This document shows, in pieces, positions 40,640-48,486 of a DNA stretch of 64,000 nucleotides. The DNA comes from Ruminococcus sp. Lineage in GTDB: Bacteria > Bacillota > Clostridia > Oscillospirales > Ruminococcaceae. Within the stretch, counting starts at the first letter, position 1, and each line of letters starts with the position of its first letter. Below the pieces are notes generated by a model. The model was not told the DNA's origin, did no database searches, and worked only from the letters and a program-made list of their open reading frames with translations. The stretch covers positions 54,669 through 118,668 of the forward strand of contig JAJBSV010000010.1 of NCBI GenBank assembly GCA_020861185.1, given 5' to 3'. Both the position numbers and the translations under genes were made by a program.

Positions 40640-40735
40640 ATGACACTTACAGAGGTTTTGTTGCTTCTTGAGCTATTGTTTTCGGTTATCTTCCGTTTGT
40701 TTGACTTTTGGTCAAGCAACAATAAAAAGAAGTAA
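40640..40735 (+). CDS. Small hydrophobic peptide, putative type I toxin (locus E)
   Basis: 31 residues, MTLTEVLLLLELLFSVIFRLFDFWSSNNKKK. AAGGGAGG lies 10 bases before ATG 40640. It shares the TEVLLLL core with locus D and the Lys tail with loci A-C. The 5' UTR is ~135 nt, longer than in other copies, and contains extra hairpins (GACCTCTTCC...; TTCTGCTTCGCAGA). A membrane-acting toxin is inferred from the family plan. Confidence 0.66.
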   Translation: MTLTEVLLLLELLFSVIFRLFDFWSSNNKKK

Positions 40736-40850
40736 CCGCCCGGCTACTTAAACCAAACAGGAACGGTCACTTTCCACTTATAGTGTTGGATTCTTATCCG
40801 CACATTTTGGGGTCGACTCGGAACTGTTTGCCCCAGTTCCGCTTCTCTGT
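40724..40850 (-). ncRNA. Antisense RNA to the locus E peptide
   Basis: Predicted ~125-nt RNA from the promoter at 40884-40856. It retains GGAACTG...CAGTTCC, CAAAATGTGCGGATA and TGGAAAGTGACCG from the loci A-C type, and ends with GACCG...GCGGTTACTTCTTTTT, complementary to AAT AAA AAG AAG TAA of the peptide gene. Confidence 0.62.
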
Positions 40851-40855
40851 CATTC

Positions 40856-40884
40856 ATTATAGCGCATAAAGGCTATTTTGTCAA
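40856..40884 (-). promoter_or_regulatory. antisense promoter, locus E
   Basis: Minus-strand TTGACA (40884-40879), 17 bp, TATAAT (40861-40856). Confidence 0.85.
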
Positions 40885-40893
40885 TAGCCTTTT
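40868..40893 (+). terminator. terminator of the locus E peptide mRNA
   Basis: AAAGGCTATT-TTGTC-AATAGCCTTT then TTTC, a 10-bp stem. Its loop and inner stem contain the antisense -35 box. Confidence 0.75.
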
Positions 40894-40918
40894 CGGAAGT
40901 TTGCGAAGCAAACTTTCT

Positions 40919-40960
40919 GAGGATGCGTCAGTGTCCTCGTGGATGCGTCAGTGTCCTCGT
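40919..40960. repeat. 20-bp tandem duplication at the trmD stop
   Basis: GGATGCGTCAGTGTCCTCGT occurs twice in tandem. The copy nearest the gene encodes its last residues (RGH-stop), and the second lies after the stop. Confidence 0.85.
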
Positions 40961-41706
40961 AGCCACTTTGGGTTTTCCTCAAGAATCGCCGTAATCTCCG
41001 ACAAATTCGCTTTATCGACATCATCCAGCTCCGCCTTCTCAAGAAGGTCGGGGCGTTTTTTGTAGGTTTCTTCGAGCTTCTTATATCTTCGCCACTTGAG
41101 AACGTTTTCGCGGTGACCACTTAAGAGCACCTCCGGAACGGGCATGCCTTCCCAGACCTCGGGGCGGGTGTATTGGGGGTACTCAAGAAGCCCGTCGAAG
41201 AGGCTTTCGTCCTCGTGAGAGACGTCTTTGCCCAAGGTTCCGTCGAGCATTCTTGCGATTCCGTCGACAAGGACGACCGCCGGGAGCTCGCCGCCCGTCA
41301 GGACAAAGTCGCCAATCGAGATTTCCTCGTCGACAATCTTGTCGAGCACTCTCTGGTCGACGCCCTCGTAGTGCCCGCAGAGGATGAACAGGTCGGACTT
41401 CTTCGACAGCTCGAGGCACTTCGCCTGATTCAGGATTTTCCCCTTAGGGGACATGAAGACGACGTAGGGCTTGCGGTCGCCGGCGACGGCTTTGTAGCAC
41501 TGCCATATCGGCTCCGCCATCATCAGCATTCCCTGACGCTCACTGTAGGGCGTGTCGTCCACACGCTGGTGCTTCCCCTCGGCGTAGTCCCGAATCTGGT
41601 GGCAGTGGAGCTCGAAAACTCCCGCCTCACGGGCTCGTCCGATAATGGAAGCCCCGAGCCAGGTTTCACAGAGCTCGGGGAACAAGGTTGCGATATCAAT
41701 TCGCAT
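40948..41706 (-). CDS. trmD: tRNA (guanine-N1)-methyltransferase
   Basis: 252 residues. TrmD motifs: RIDIATLFPELCETWL at the start, VDDTPYSERQGMLMMAEPI, the knotted SAM site LCGHYEGVDQRVLD and EISIGDFVLTGGELPAVVLVD. It methylates G37 next to the anticodon to prevent frameshifting. Overlaps rimM by 11 bases. rplS, which often follows, is absent here. Confidence 0.97.
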   Translation of the reverse strand: MRIDIATLFPELCETWLGASIIGRAREAGVFELHCHQIRDYAEGKHQRVDDTPYSERQGMLMMAEPIWQCYKAVAGDRKPYVVFMSPKGKILNQAKCLELSKKSDLFILCGHYEGVDQRVLDKIVDEEISIGDFVLTGGELPAVVLVDGIARMLDGTLGKDVSHEDESLFDGLLEYPQYTRPEVWEGMPVPEVLLSGHRENVLKWRRYKKLEETYKKRPDLLEKAELDDVDKANLSEITAILEENPKWLRGH

Positions 41707-42202
41707 CGAAAAGACCCTCCATAGGGTAAATAGTCATTCTGCCGTTCTCAATATCGGTATTAAGAACGACGCTCGGAATTGCGGGTATGTAGTAGAGAGT
41801 CGAGTTTTCAGCCTCTATCTCATAAACATCGTTTGCACCTGTTTTGAGAACGTCCTTGATTTTGCCGTAGGACTTTCCCTGTTCGTCGAAAACCTCGAGA
41901 CCGATTAAATCGGCTACGAAATAGGAACCCTCTTCGAACTTGGCATCGTCGCGGTTGATATAAAGAACCGTTTGCCGGAGCTCGTCCGCTTTGTTGGGGT
42001 TGTCTATTCCCTCGAATCTGAGTATTGCCATGTTGCCGAGCACCCTTGCTCTTATAACCTTGAAGGCGGTCTCACCGTTCTTGGTGTAAAGAGTTTCGAA
42101 GTTGCAGATGAAGGATGCCGTATCACACCACGGAATGACCTTGACATCTCCTCTGACGCCGTGCGTGTTTACAATTTTCCCCACTTCGAGATATTTTTCC
42201 AT
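41696..42202 (-). CDS. rimM: Ribosome maturation factor RimM
   Basis: 168 residues from ATG 42202; the frame opens earlier at 42277 without a site. The N-terminal domain KYLEVGKIVNTHGVRGDVKVIPWCD and the PRC-barrel part FVADLIGLEVFDEQGKSYGKIKDVL define RimM, which assists 30S head assembly through S19. In the rpsP-khpA-rimM-trmD operon. Confidence 0.95.
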   Translation of the reverse strand: MEKYLEVGKIVNTHGVRGDVKVIPWCDTASFICNFETLYTKNGETAFKVIRARVLGNMAILRFEGIDNPNKADELRQTVLYINRDDAKFEEGSYFVADLIGLEVFDEQGKSYGKIKDVLKTGANDVYEIEAENSTLYYIPAIPSVVLNTDIENGRMTIYPMEGLFDAN

Positions 42203-42377
42203 GTAGTGTTTCCTTTCAAGTATAATCTCGTTAGTCCTCTTTGTTGCCGACGCTAATTTTTTGCTATTTGCGTCCATTTAGTCAAAACAGCCTTCAACTC
42301 CAGACTTCGGCGTCGTAGAGCGACAGGCTGCTTACTATTTCGGGTCGACAAGTTTTCACAAGCCACCCATTCGCGAC

Positions 42378-42611
42378 TTAATCTATTTCGACCATGACCT
42401 TCTCGTTGACCTTGGCGGCACCGGCACGCATGAGAGTACGGATTGCCTTGGCAATTCTTCCCTTCTTGCCGATGATTCTACCCATATCGTCGGGGGCGAC
42501 ATGAAGATGGTAGACGATAATTCCGTCTTCGTTCGGCTCGTCACAGGTTACTACGATAGCGTTCTTGTCCTCGACAAGTTCAGCCGCGATAGTTTTGAGC
42601 AGTAACTCCAT
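42378..42611 (-). CDS. khpA: KH-domain RNA-binding protein KhpA
   Basis: 77 residues from ATG 42611, with AAAAGGAG 7 bases upstream. The KH core has MGRIIGKKGRIAKAIRTLMRAGA with the GxxG loop. In Firmicutes KhpA pairs with KhpB (Jag) and binds small and messenger RNAs affecting cell elongation and division. Located between rpsP and rimM, the standard place. Confidence 0.94.
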   Translation of the reverse strand: MELLLKTIAAELVEDKNAIVVTCDEPNEDGIIVYHLHVAPDDMGRIIGKKGRIAKAIRTLMRAGAAKVNEKVMVEID

Positions 42612-42742
42612 TTGAATCTCCTTTTCAAGCATTGTGTTCACCCTTGCCTCAGATAATTTCTTCTACCGACCTATCGGAAAATATGATGGGTGAAGCTCAT
42701 ATTCACCGATAAGCCGGAATCGACCTACTTGGTCAAAATTTC

Positions 42743-42985
42743 TCAGATGACACCGTTCTTCTTGAAGAGAGCCTTGACGGTATCGGTAGGCTGTGCGCCG
42801 GTAGCAATCCACTTCTTTGCCTTCTCGCCGTCAACCTTGAGAACAGACGGCTCGACAGTGGGATCGTAATAGCCGAGCTCTTCGATGAATCTACCGTCTC
42901 TCGGGTATCTCGAATCAGCAACAACGATTCTGTAGAAAGGATCCTTCTTTGCACCGATTCTTCTGAGTCTGATTTTTACTGCCAT
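42743..42985 (-). CDS. rpsP: 30S ribosomal protein S16
   Basis: 80 residues from ATG 42985 (GGAGGTGAAAT upstream). [41 protein letters not shown] is the invariant S16 N-terminal region. Between ffh and khpA, 46 bases after ffh. Confidence 0.97.
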   Translation of the reverse strand: MAVKIRLRRIGAKKDPFYRIVVADSRYPRDGRFIEELGYYDPTVEPSVLKVDGEKAKKWIATGAQPTDTVKALFKKNGVI

Positions 42986-43031
42986 ATATTTCACCTCCAT
43001 GGTTGGATTTTTATTTTAGAATAGTTGTAGG

Positions 43032-44393
43032 TTATTTCATAAACTCTCGCATCTCCGGCGGCAGCTTCGGCATCTTTTTGCGTTTGCCCTTGCCGTTCTT
43101 GCCGGAGCCGGTGAGACCGAATTTCTTCATCATGTCCTTCATCTGCTCGTATTGCTTGAGTAGGCGGTTGACATCTTCAACCCGGGTGCCGCTTCCTGCG
43201 GCGATTCTGCGCTTGCGCTTCGGGTTTATGATGGACGGCTTTGCGCGCTCTTCCGGGGTCATCGAGAGAATCATTGCCTCAGTTCTCGGAATCTGCTTCT
43301 CGTCAATCTGCGATTCGTCAATCTTGTTTCCGCCGGGCATCATCTGGAGGATGGACTTGATAGATCCCATCTTCTCAATCTGCCGCATCTGGTCGAGAAG
43401 GTCGTTCATGTCGAACTTGCCCTCCGACATCTTGTCGGCAAGCTTCTCGGCTTCTTTCTCGTCGACGGCGTTCTGCGCCTTTTCGATGAGGGACATAACG
43501 TCGCCCATGCCGAGGATTCTCGAAGCCATTCGCTCCGGGTGGAAGGGCTCGAACTCGTCAAGCTTTTCGCCGGTGCCGACGAACTTAATCGGCTTGCCGG
43601 TCGCCGCGAGTACTGAGAGCGCCGCTCCTCCTCGGGTGTCGGAATCTAACTTCGTCAGGATTACGCTGTCGATTGAGAGCTTTTCGTCGAACGCCTTTGC
43701 GACGTTGACGGCTTCCTGTCCGACCATCGCATCGACGACGAGGATAATCTCGTTCGGCTGTGCGATTTCTTTGAGGTCGCCTAACTCGTTCATGAGCTCT
43801 TCATCAATCTGAAGTCGTCCTGCGGTATCTATAATTACGATGTCGTTGCCGTGGTCCCTGGCATGCGCCAGAGCATCCTTGACAATCTTTCTCGGGTCAA
43901 TCTGTCCTTCTTCGAAGACCGGAACGCCCGCCTGCTCGCCGACAATCTTTAACTGCTCGATTGCGGCAGGGCGGTAGATGTCGCAAGCGACCAAAATCGG
44001 ACGCTTTTCCATGCCCTTGAAGTACTTTGCGAGCTTCGCCGCGTGGGTGGTCTTGCCTGAGCCTTGAAGACCGCACATCATGATGACGCACGGAGGCTTC
44101 GACGGGAAGTTTATCTTCGAATTGGAGCTTCCCATCAGGGCGATGAGCTCCTCGTTTACTATCTTTATAACCTGCTGAGCAGGGGTGAGGCTTTCAAGAA
44201 CCTCGGCGCCGACGCATCTCTCGGAGACCTTCGCGACAAAGTCCTTGACGACCTTGTAGCTGACATCCGCCTCAAGAAGAGCCATGCGTATTTCCTTCAT
44301 GGCGACCTTGACGTCCGCCTCGGTAAGCCGCCCGTGCGACTTAAGGCGCTTGAAAACGCCGTTCAGCTTTTCGCTCAAACCCTCAAATGCCAT
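43032..44393 (-). CDS. ffh: Signal recognition particle protein Ffh
   Basis: 453 residues. N domain, then the G domain with G1 GLQGSGKTTHAAKLA, the DTAGRLQIDEELM motif, TKLDSDTRGGAALS and GTGEKLDEFEPF. The Met-rich M domain starts near 300 (MLGMGDVMSLIEKAQ...) with GSGTRVEDVNRLLKQYEQMKDMMKKF, which binds SRP RNA and signal sequences. Starts one base after the ylxM stop, so they are translationally linked. Confidence 0.97.
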   Translation of the reverse strand: MAFEGLSEKLNGVFKRLKSHGRLTEADVKVAMKEIRMALLEADVSYKVVKDFVAKVSERCVGAEVLESLTPAQQVIKIVNEELIALMGSSNSKINFPSKPPCVIMMCGLQGSGKTTHAAKLAKYFKGMEKRPILVACDIYRPAAIEQLKIVGEQAGVPVFEEGQIDPRKIVKDALAHARDHGNDIVIIDTAGRLQIDEELMNELGDLKEIAQPNEIILVVDAMVGQEAVNVAKAFDEKLSIDSVILTKLDSDTRGGAALSVLAATGKPIKFVGTGEKLDEFEPFHPERMASRILGMGDVMSLIEKAQNAVDEKEAEKLADKMSEGKFDMNDLLDQMRQIEKMGSIKSILQMMPGGNKIDESQIDEKQIPRTEAMILSMTPEERAKPSIINPKRKRRIAAGSGTRVEDVNRLLKQYEQMKDMMKKFGLTGSGKNGKGKRKKMPKLPPEMREFMK

Positions 44394-44747
44394 TTATTCT
44401 CCAATCACTGTCTTAATTCGTTCCAGTTTTTCTATAACGCTTTTCGTGGTTGTATAGGTTCTGCAATCGTGGATGATTTCGTCGCACTGGGCGGTTACGA
44501 AATCAAGCTTTTCAGAGTATTCCTTCATCATTTTCGTGACGCCGACATTTTCCTCGAGCTCGTTGAGGGAATCCTCGCCTCTCTTGATGGCGTCGCGGAC
44601 GCCCTGGCGGGAGATGCCGCAGTTGTCGGCAATTTCGGACAAAGAAAGGTCGTCGTTGTAGTAGAACTCCATCATCTCGCGCTGCTTGTCGGTCAGCATG
44701 CCGCCGTAAATGTCGAGGAGCGCAGAGTATTTAAGATCCTTAGCCAC
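44394..44747 (-). CDS. ylxM: YlxM/p13-like DNA-binding protein (UPF0122)
   Basis: 117 residues. The sigma-70 region 4-like helix-turn-helix LTDKQREMMEFYYNDDLSLSEIADNCGISRQGVRDAIKRGEDSL is characteristic. YlxM is encoded just before ffh in Firmicutes and has been linked to SRP function. First gene of the ylxM-ffh-rpsP-khpA-rimM-trmD operon. Confidence 0.94.
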   Translation of the reverse strand: MAKDLKYSALLDIYGGMLTDKQREMMEFYYNDDLSLSEIADNCGISRQGVRDAIKRGEDSLNELEENVGVTKMMKEYSEKLDFVTAQCDEIIHDCRTYTTTKSVIEKLERIKTVIGE

Positions 44748-44822
44748 AATATCACCCGTCCTTTTCCGAAAGAGATACTAAATCTTGTGTTCGAAGTAAA
44801 GTCTCAAAACTTTACAGGCACT

Positions 44823-44851
44823 ATTATATAACATTGCAATGACTTTGTCAA
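44823..44851 (-). promoter_or_regulatory. promoter of the ylxM-ffh-trmD operon
   Basis: Minus-strand TTGACA (44851-44846), 17 bp, TATAAT (44828-44823). The ~70-nt leader includes a GTAAAG/CTTTAC hairpin. Confidence 0.82.
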
Positions 44852-44871
44852 GAGGGAATTTTAAAAAATAT

Positions 44872-44942
44872 GTAGGGGCGGATATCATCCGCCCGTTGTT
44901 GTGCAGGTGCGATTGGTTCGGGCGGATAATATCCGCCCCTAC
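44872..44942. repeat. GTAGGGGCGGATA palindromic repeat, copy 9
   Basis: Two inverted arms. The loop TTGTTGTGCAGGTGCGATTG differs by only two bases from that of copy 10 on the other side of the PBP2 gene. Confidence 0.88.
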
Positions 44943-44946
44943 AAAA

Positions 44947-47049
44947 TCAATCCGTAATTATAACGCTTTGCATCATGCCATTCTCAAGCTCGACTTCCTC
45001 AGTCGTCCAGCCATAGTATGCTTCGATTATCTTGCGAACTGTGTATTTCGCATACTCGCCGTTTTCGATTACCACAGCGAAGGCGATTTCGGGGTCGTCG
45101 GCGGGGTAGAAGCCGATGACTGTCGAGTTCTGGGTCGCGGTGTTCGACGCCTGCGGAGTGCCGGTCTTGATGGCGACTTTATCCGGAAGTGCGTCGGTCG
45201 AGAACTGCGCTAAGAACGCGTTTGTCTCGTTCGAGGCGTAATATGTCGAAGAAGTCGTGCTCTCGCCCGCAAGAATCATTCCCTCGATAATCGGGGCGAA
45301 AACCTCGTCATAGTCGGCGTCAATTACATACGCGACCTCCGGCTCCGTCTTCTCGAGACACTCGGTCATGTTGTAATCCCAAATCGAATCGACGAGATAG
45401 GGGCTGTATCTCACGCCGCCGTTCGCGATAGTCAGGGCGATTCCCGCCATCTGTAGCGGCGTTACGGCGACTTCAGACTGCCCGATTGCCGCCTGAAGAA
45501 GCTGTCCCGACGTCCAGTCCAAGCCCAAATCGGCAAAAGTGTCGGGGGATGCAAGATACCCCGAGGACGCGCTTATCTCGAGCCCGGGGTCCTCGCCCAA
45601 GCCGTAAGCCGCCTCGTATTCGAGGAAGAGGTCGAGCCCGACCTCCTGAATGACCTGATAGAAGAAGATGTTGCAGCTCTTCTGAATCGCCGTGACGACG
45701 TTTATCGACCCGTGCGAGCCGGTGCAGTTGACGACAATGTCGAGGTAGGTATAGTGCCGGGCACAGTAGAAGAGGGTGTTTTCGTCGATGATGCCTTCTG
45801 CCAGCGCCGCAGTCGCCGTGACCGTCTTCATGACCGAGCCGGGGCGATAGAGCCCGTCGAACGCACGGTTATAAAGCGGCGAGCCGTCGGCGTTGAGAAC
45901 GGACGAGTAATCCTCAAGTAAGTCGTTTATATCATATGATGGACTTGTCGCCGCCGCAAGGACAGCGCCGGTCTTGACATCCAGAACGACGATAGCTCCC
46001 GCCTCGCAATCGGAAAAATCGAGCTCCTGATTGGTCGAGCTGTCCGTTTTCGTCAGGATTCCGTCCCTCAGATAGCTAATGTGGTTGTCGAGGATTTCCT
46101 GGCAAGCCTGCTGAAGCTCCGAGTCAATCGTAAGCATGACGGTGTTGCCCAGCTCGACCTCCTCGGAAACCTCCTCGGTAACTACGCCGTCGCTGTCGAC
46201 GGTGACGATATTTGTGCCGTTGGTGCCACGGAGGACGCTTTCGAGGGCTTTTTCGATGCCGCTCTTGCCGATGGTGTCGCTGATGAGATAGCCCTCCGAC
46301 TTGAGCTCGGCATATTCCTCGGCATAGACGGGACCGACATAGCCGACGATGTGCGGTGCGACGTCCCCGAGAGTGTAAACCCGCTCGTAGCTTTCAAGGA
46401 TGTCGATTCCGTCGAGGTCTCCCGAGAGCTCGCGAAGCTTCGAGACCGTCTCAATCGGGATATCGGTCGCGAAGGTATAGTCAATCGAGGCGGAGAAGTC
46501 CCCGATGAGCATCATGTAGCGGACGCCGGCGATGATTCGCTTTTCTCCATCCGTGTATTCATCCGAGATTTCGTAATTTTCAATCAGCCTGTCGATACAG
46601 TTCTCGGCGGTGGCGTAGCTGTTTAAGCGCAGTTCGTCCTTTATCTTCGAGATTTCCGATTCCGTTGCGTCGTCGGTGAATTCATAGGGAGTATCAAAAG
46701 TAATCGGCGTTTCGTCAATCCACTCGATTCCGTCCTCCTCGAGAATCTCGACGACCCGGAGAATAATCTCATTCTGGGTTTCGTAATCCGAGGGGAAGAA
46801 AGAATACTCGACAATGACGTTATAGGTGACCTCGTTCTCGACAAGCTCAACGCCGTTGCGGTCGACAATCTCGCCACGGGCGGCATAGACCGTCTTCTCG
46901 GCGGAGGTCGACGACTTCGACATGGAAAGATACATCTCGCCGTCGACAATCTGGATTTTCATAAGCTTAATCCCCGCATAAACGCAAGCCACCACCACAA
47001 GGGCAATGGTGAACACAATGCGAAGAATTTCAAAGGTGCGTTTGAGCAT
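44947..47049 (-). CDS. Penicillin-binding protein 2 (class B transpeptidase)
   Basis: 700 residues. One N-terminal membrane helix (VFTIALVVVACVYAGIKLMKIQI), the PBP dimerisation domain with AARGEIVDRNGVELVENEVTYNV, then the transpeptidase with SxxK in RPGSVMKT (catalytic Ser), SCN in QKSCNIFF and KTG in AIKTGTPQ. It crosslinks peptidoglycan, probably in elongation or division. It is not next to mreC/mreD. The gene is bracketed by two nearly identical palindromic repeats. Confidence 0.92.
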   Translation of the reverse strand: MLKRTFEILRIVFTIALVVVACVYAGIKLMKIQIVDGEMYLSMSKSSTSAEKTVYAARGEIVDRNGVELVENEVTYNVIVEYSFFPSDYETQNEIILRVVEILEEDGIEWIDETPITFDTPYEFTDDATESEISKIKDELRLNSYATAENCIDRLIENYEISDEYTDGEKRIIAGVRYMMLIGDFSASIDYTFATDIPIETVSKLRELSGDLDGIDILESYERVYTLGDVAPHIVGYVGPVYAEEYAELKSEGYLISDTIGKSGIEKALESVLRGTNGTNIVTVDSDGVVTEEVSEEVELGNTVMLTIDSELQQACQEILDNHISYLRDGILTKTDSSTNQELDFSDCEAGAIVVLDVKTGAVLAAATSPSYDINDLLEDYSSVLNADGSPLYNRAFDGLYRPGSVMKTVTATAALAEGIIDENTLFYCARHYTYLDIVVNCTGSHGSINVVTAIQKSCNIFFYQVIQEVGLDLFLEYEAAYGLGEDPGLEISASSGYLASPDTFADLGLDWTSGQLLQAAIGQSEVAVTPLQMAGIALTIANGGVRYSPYLVDSIWDYNMTECLEKTEPEVAYVIDADYDEVFAPIIEGMILAGESTTSSTYYASNETNAFLAQFSTDALPDKVAIKTGTPQASNTATQNSTVIGFYPADDPEIAFAVVIENGEYAKYTVRKIIEAYYGWTTEEVELENGMMQSVIITD

Positions 47050-47072
47050 TGGGAATCCTTTCTTGAAAACTT

Positions 47073-47143
47073 GTAGGGGCGGATATCATCCGCCCGTTGT
47101 TGTGCAAATGCGATTGGTTCGGGCGGATAATATCCGCCCCTAC
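47073..47143. repeat. GTAGGGGCGGATA palindromic repeat, copy 10
   Basis: Loop TTGTTGTGCAAATGCGATTG. Same orientation and near-identical to copy 9 at 44872. Confidence 0.88.
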
Positions 47144-47144
47144 A

Positions 47145-47780
47145 CTAATATCTGACCATCCTGTAAAGCCGTCTTGATGCTTCCCTCATAACCGCGATTC
47201 TGCCGCCGCAGTCGTCGAGGTAGGGGTCGTCGCCCCATGGGGTGCGCTTGAGGAAGTCATATGCGGTGCCTTCGCTCATTTCATAGCCACAGGCGGAGAG
47301 CTCGTTCTCGAGGCTGTCCACGCCGACCCGCTTCTTCCCGCCGTCAAAGAGGACTCCTCCCGAAACGAGGGTGTCCCGGACGAACTCCACGCAGGTGAAC
47401 GCCTTCTCGCGACGGAAGCGCCGCCCGAGCATATACGTCCCGCAGGAGAGGAAGTTATAGACATAGTCGTCCCGCGAGGCGAGCATCTCCGCGATGTGCG
47501 CCTTGATAAGCCCGTAGGTCTCGAGGTCGACGTCGACCCTGTACGCCCTGACGACCGTCCTGCCGGTCATCAGGTACCTTTTCGGGGACTCGCAGACGAG
47601 CCCGCCAATCATCGGGTGGTCTATGTAGAGCCTCGAGAAGGAGTAGAACGTCTTCATCCCGTCAAGCGAAATCGCCGCGTGATTGAAGCGGTGCCTGGTC
47701 ATCCTCCGGATAAACCGCCCCGTTTTCAGGTCGGTGGCGAAGAAGACGATGTAGATTGGTGCGGTGATGGTGTATATCAT
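47145..47780 (-). CDS. Putative permuted NlpC/P60 (YiiX-like) protein
   Basis: 211 residues, ATG 47780 after AAAGGCACC. No signal peptide. Conserved-looking elements are an early His in RFNHAAISLDGMKTFYSF and a later Cys in KAFTCVEFVRDTLVSGG, the order seen in permuted papain-like YiiX/LRAT-type enzymes, where a His-bearing strand precedes the Cys helix. The assignment is tentative and based on those motifs and spacing. Starts in the gap after the helicase gene on the same strand. Confidence 0.5.
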   Translation of the reverse strand: MIYTITAPIYIVFFATDLKTGRFIRRMTRHRFNHAAISLDGMKTFYSFSRLYIDHPMIGGLVCESPKRYLMTGRTVVRAYRVDVDLETYGLIKAHIAEMLASRDDYVYNFLSCGTYMLGRRFRREKAFTCVEFVRDTLVSGGVLFDGGKKRVGVDSLENELSACGYEMSEGTAYDFLKRTPWGDDPYLDDCGGRIAVMREASRRLYRMVRY

Positions 47781-47809
47781 AGGTGCCTTTCAGATATGTT
47801 CAGTTGATG

Positions 47810-48486
47810 TTATTGTTTTGCTGATCTGGTGATTTTACGCTTGTAAGTGCATCCCTGACTATGGTAATTCGAGCAACCGAAGAACTCCCCATAGGGACCT
47901 TTCCTTATTTTTAGTTGCCCACCACACAGCGGACATGTAAATCTCTCCTGCCGGATTTCTTTTCCGTATTGTTCGGTGAGCTCTCTGACAAATTCGGATT
48001 TTCTGCCATTCACTGTCACCAAAAAGACCTTCTTCTTGGCACGCGTCATAGCAACATAGAACAATCGCCGTTCTTCGGCATATGGGTATTGGTCGCTGTT
48101 CTCGAGCAGAAGATTTATAAGCGGAGAATCCTGAATCTTGCTTGGAAATCCCATTTTATCGTTTTTGTTGTTTATGATGAAGACGTAGTCCGCCTGTAAG
48201 CCCTTAGACCTGTGTGCAGTCAAGAACGACATCTTCAAATCCGAACGAGGCTTGTATACGACATCAACAAAGCCTGACGTGTTGTTGTAATTGCAGGTAA
48301 GCTGACTGTTGTCCTCCAAAAGCTTCACATCGAAAGAGTATCTGCCAATAAAGAACACCGTGCTATCCTTCGGTAAATCGTTCAGCCGCTCAAGTGCAAA
48401 ATCTATTGCATAATTATCTTTATAGCCTTCAATTTCGCCGACGGGGAATCCCATGTCGGTATTACGACCGCAAATATTCTTTTTTT
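47810..48486 (-). CDS. UvrD-like helicase, C-terminal part (frameshifted)
   Basis: Continuation of the next entry in another frame. From the A7 run the joined protein reads KKNICGRNTDMGFPVGEIEGY and carries helicase motifs V/VI (FLTAHRSKGLQADYVFI; RRLFYVAMTRAKKKVFLV). A C-terminal zinc-finger like those of topoisomerase I (CPLCGGQL...FFGCSNYHSQGC) ends it. Independent translation from ATG 48454 is possible but no ribosome site is seen. Confidence 0.78.
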
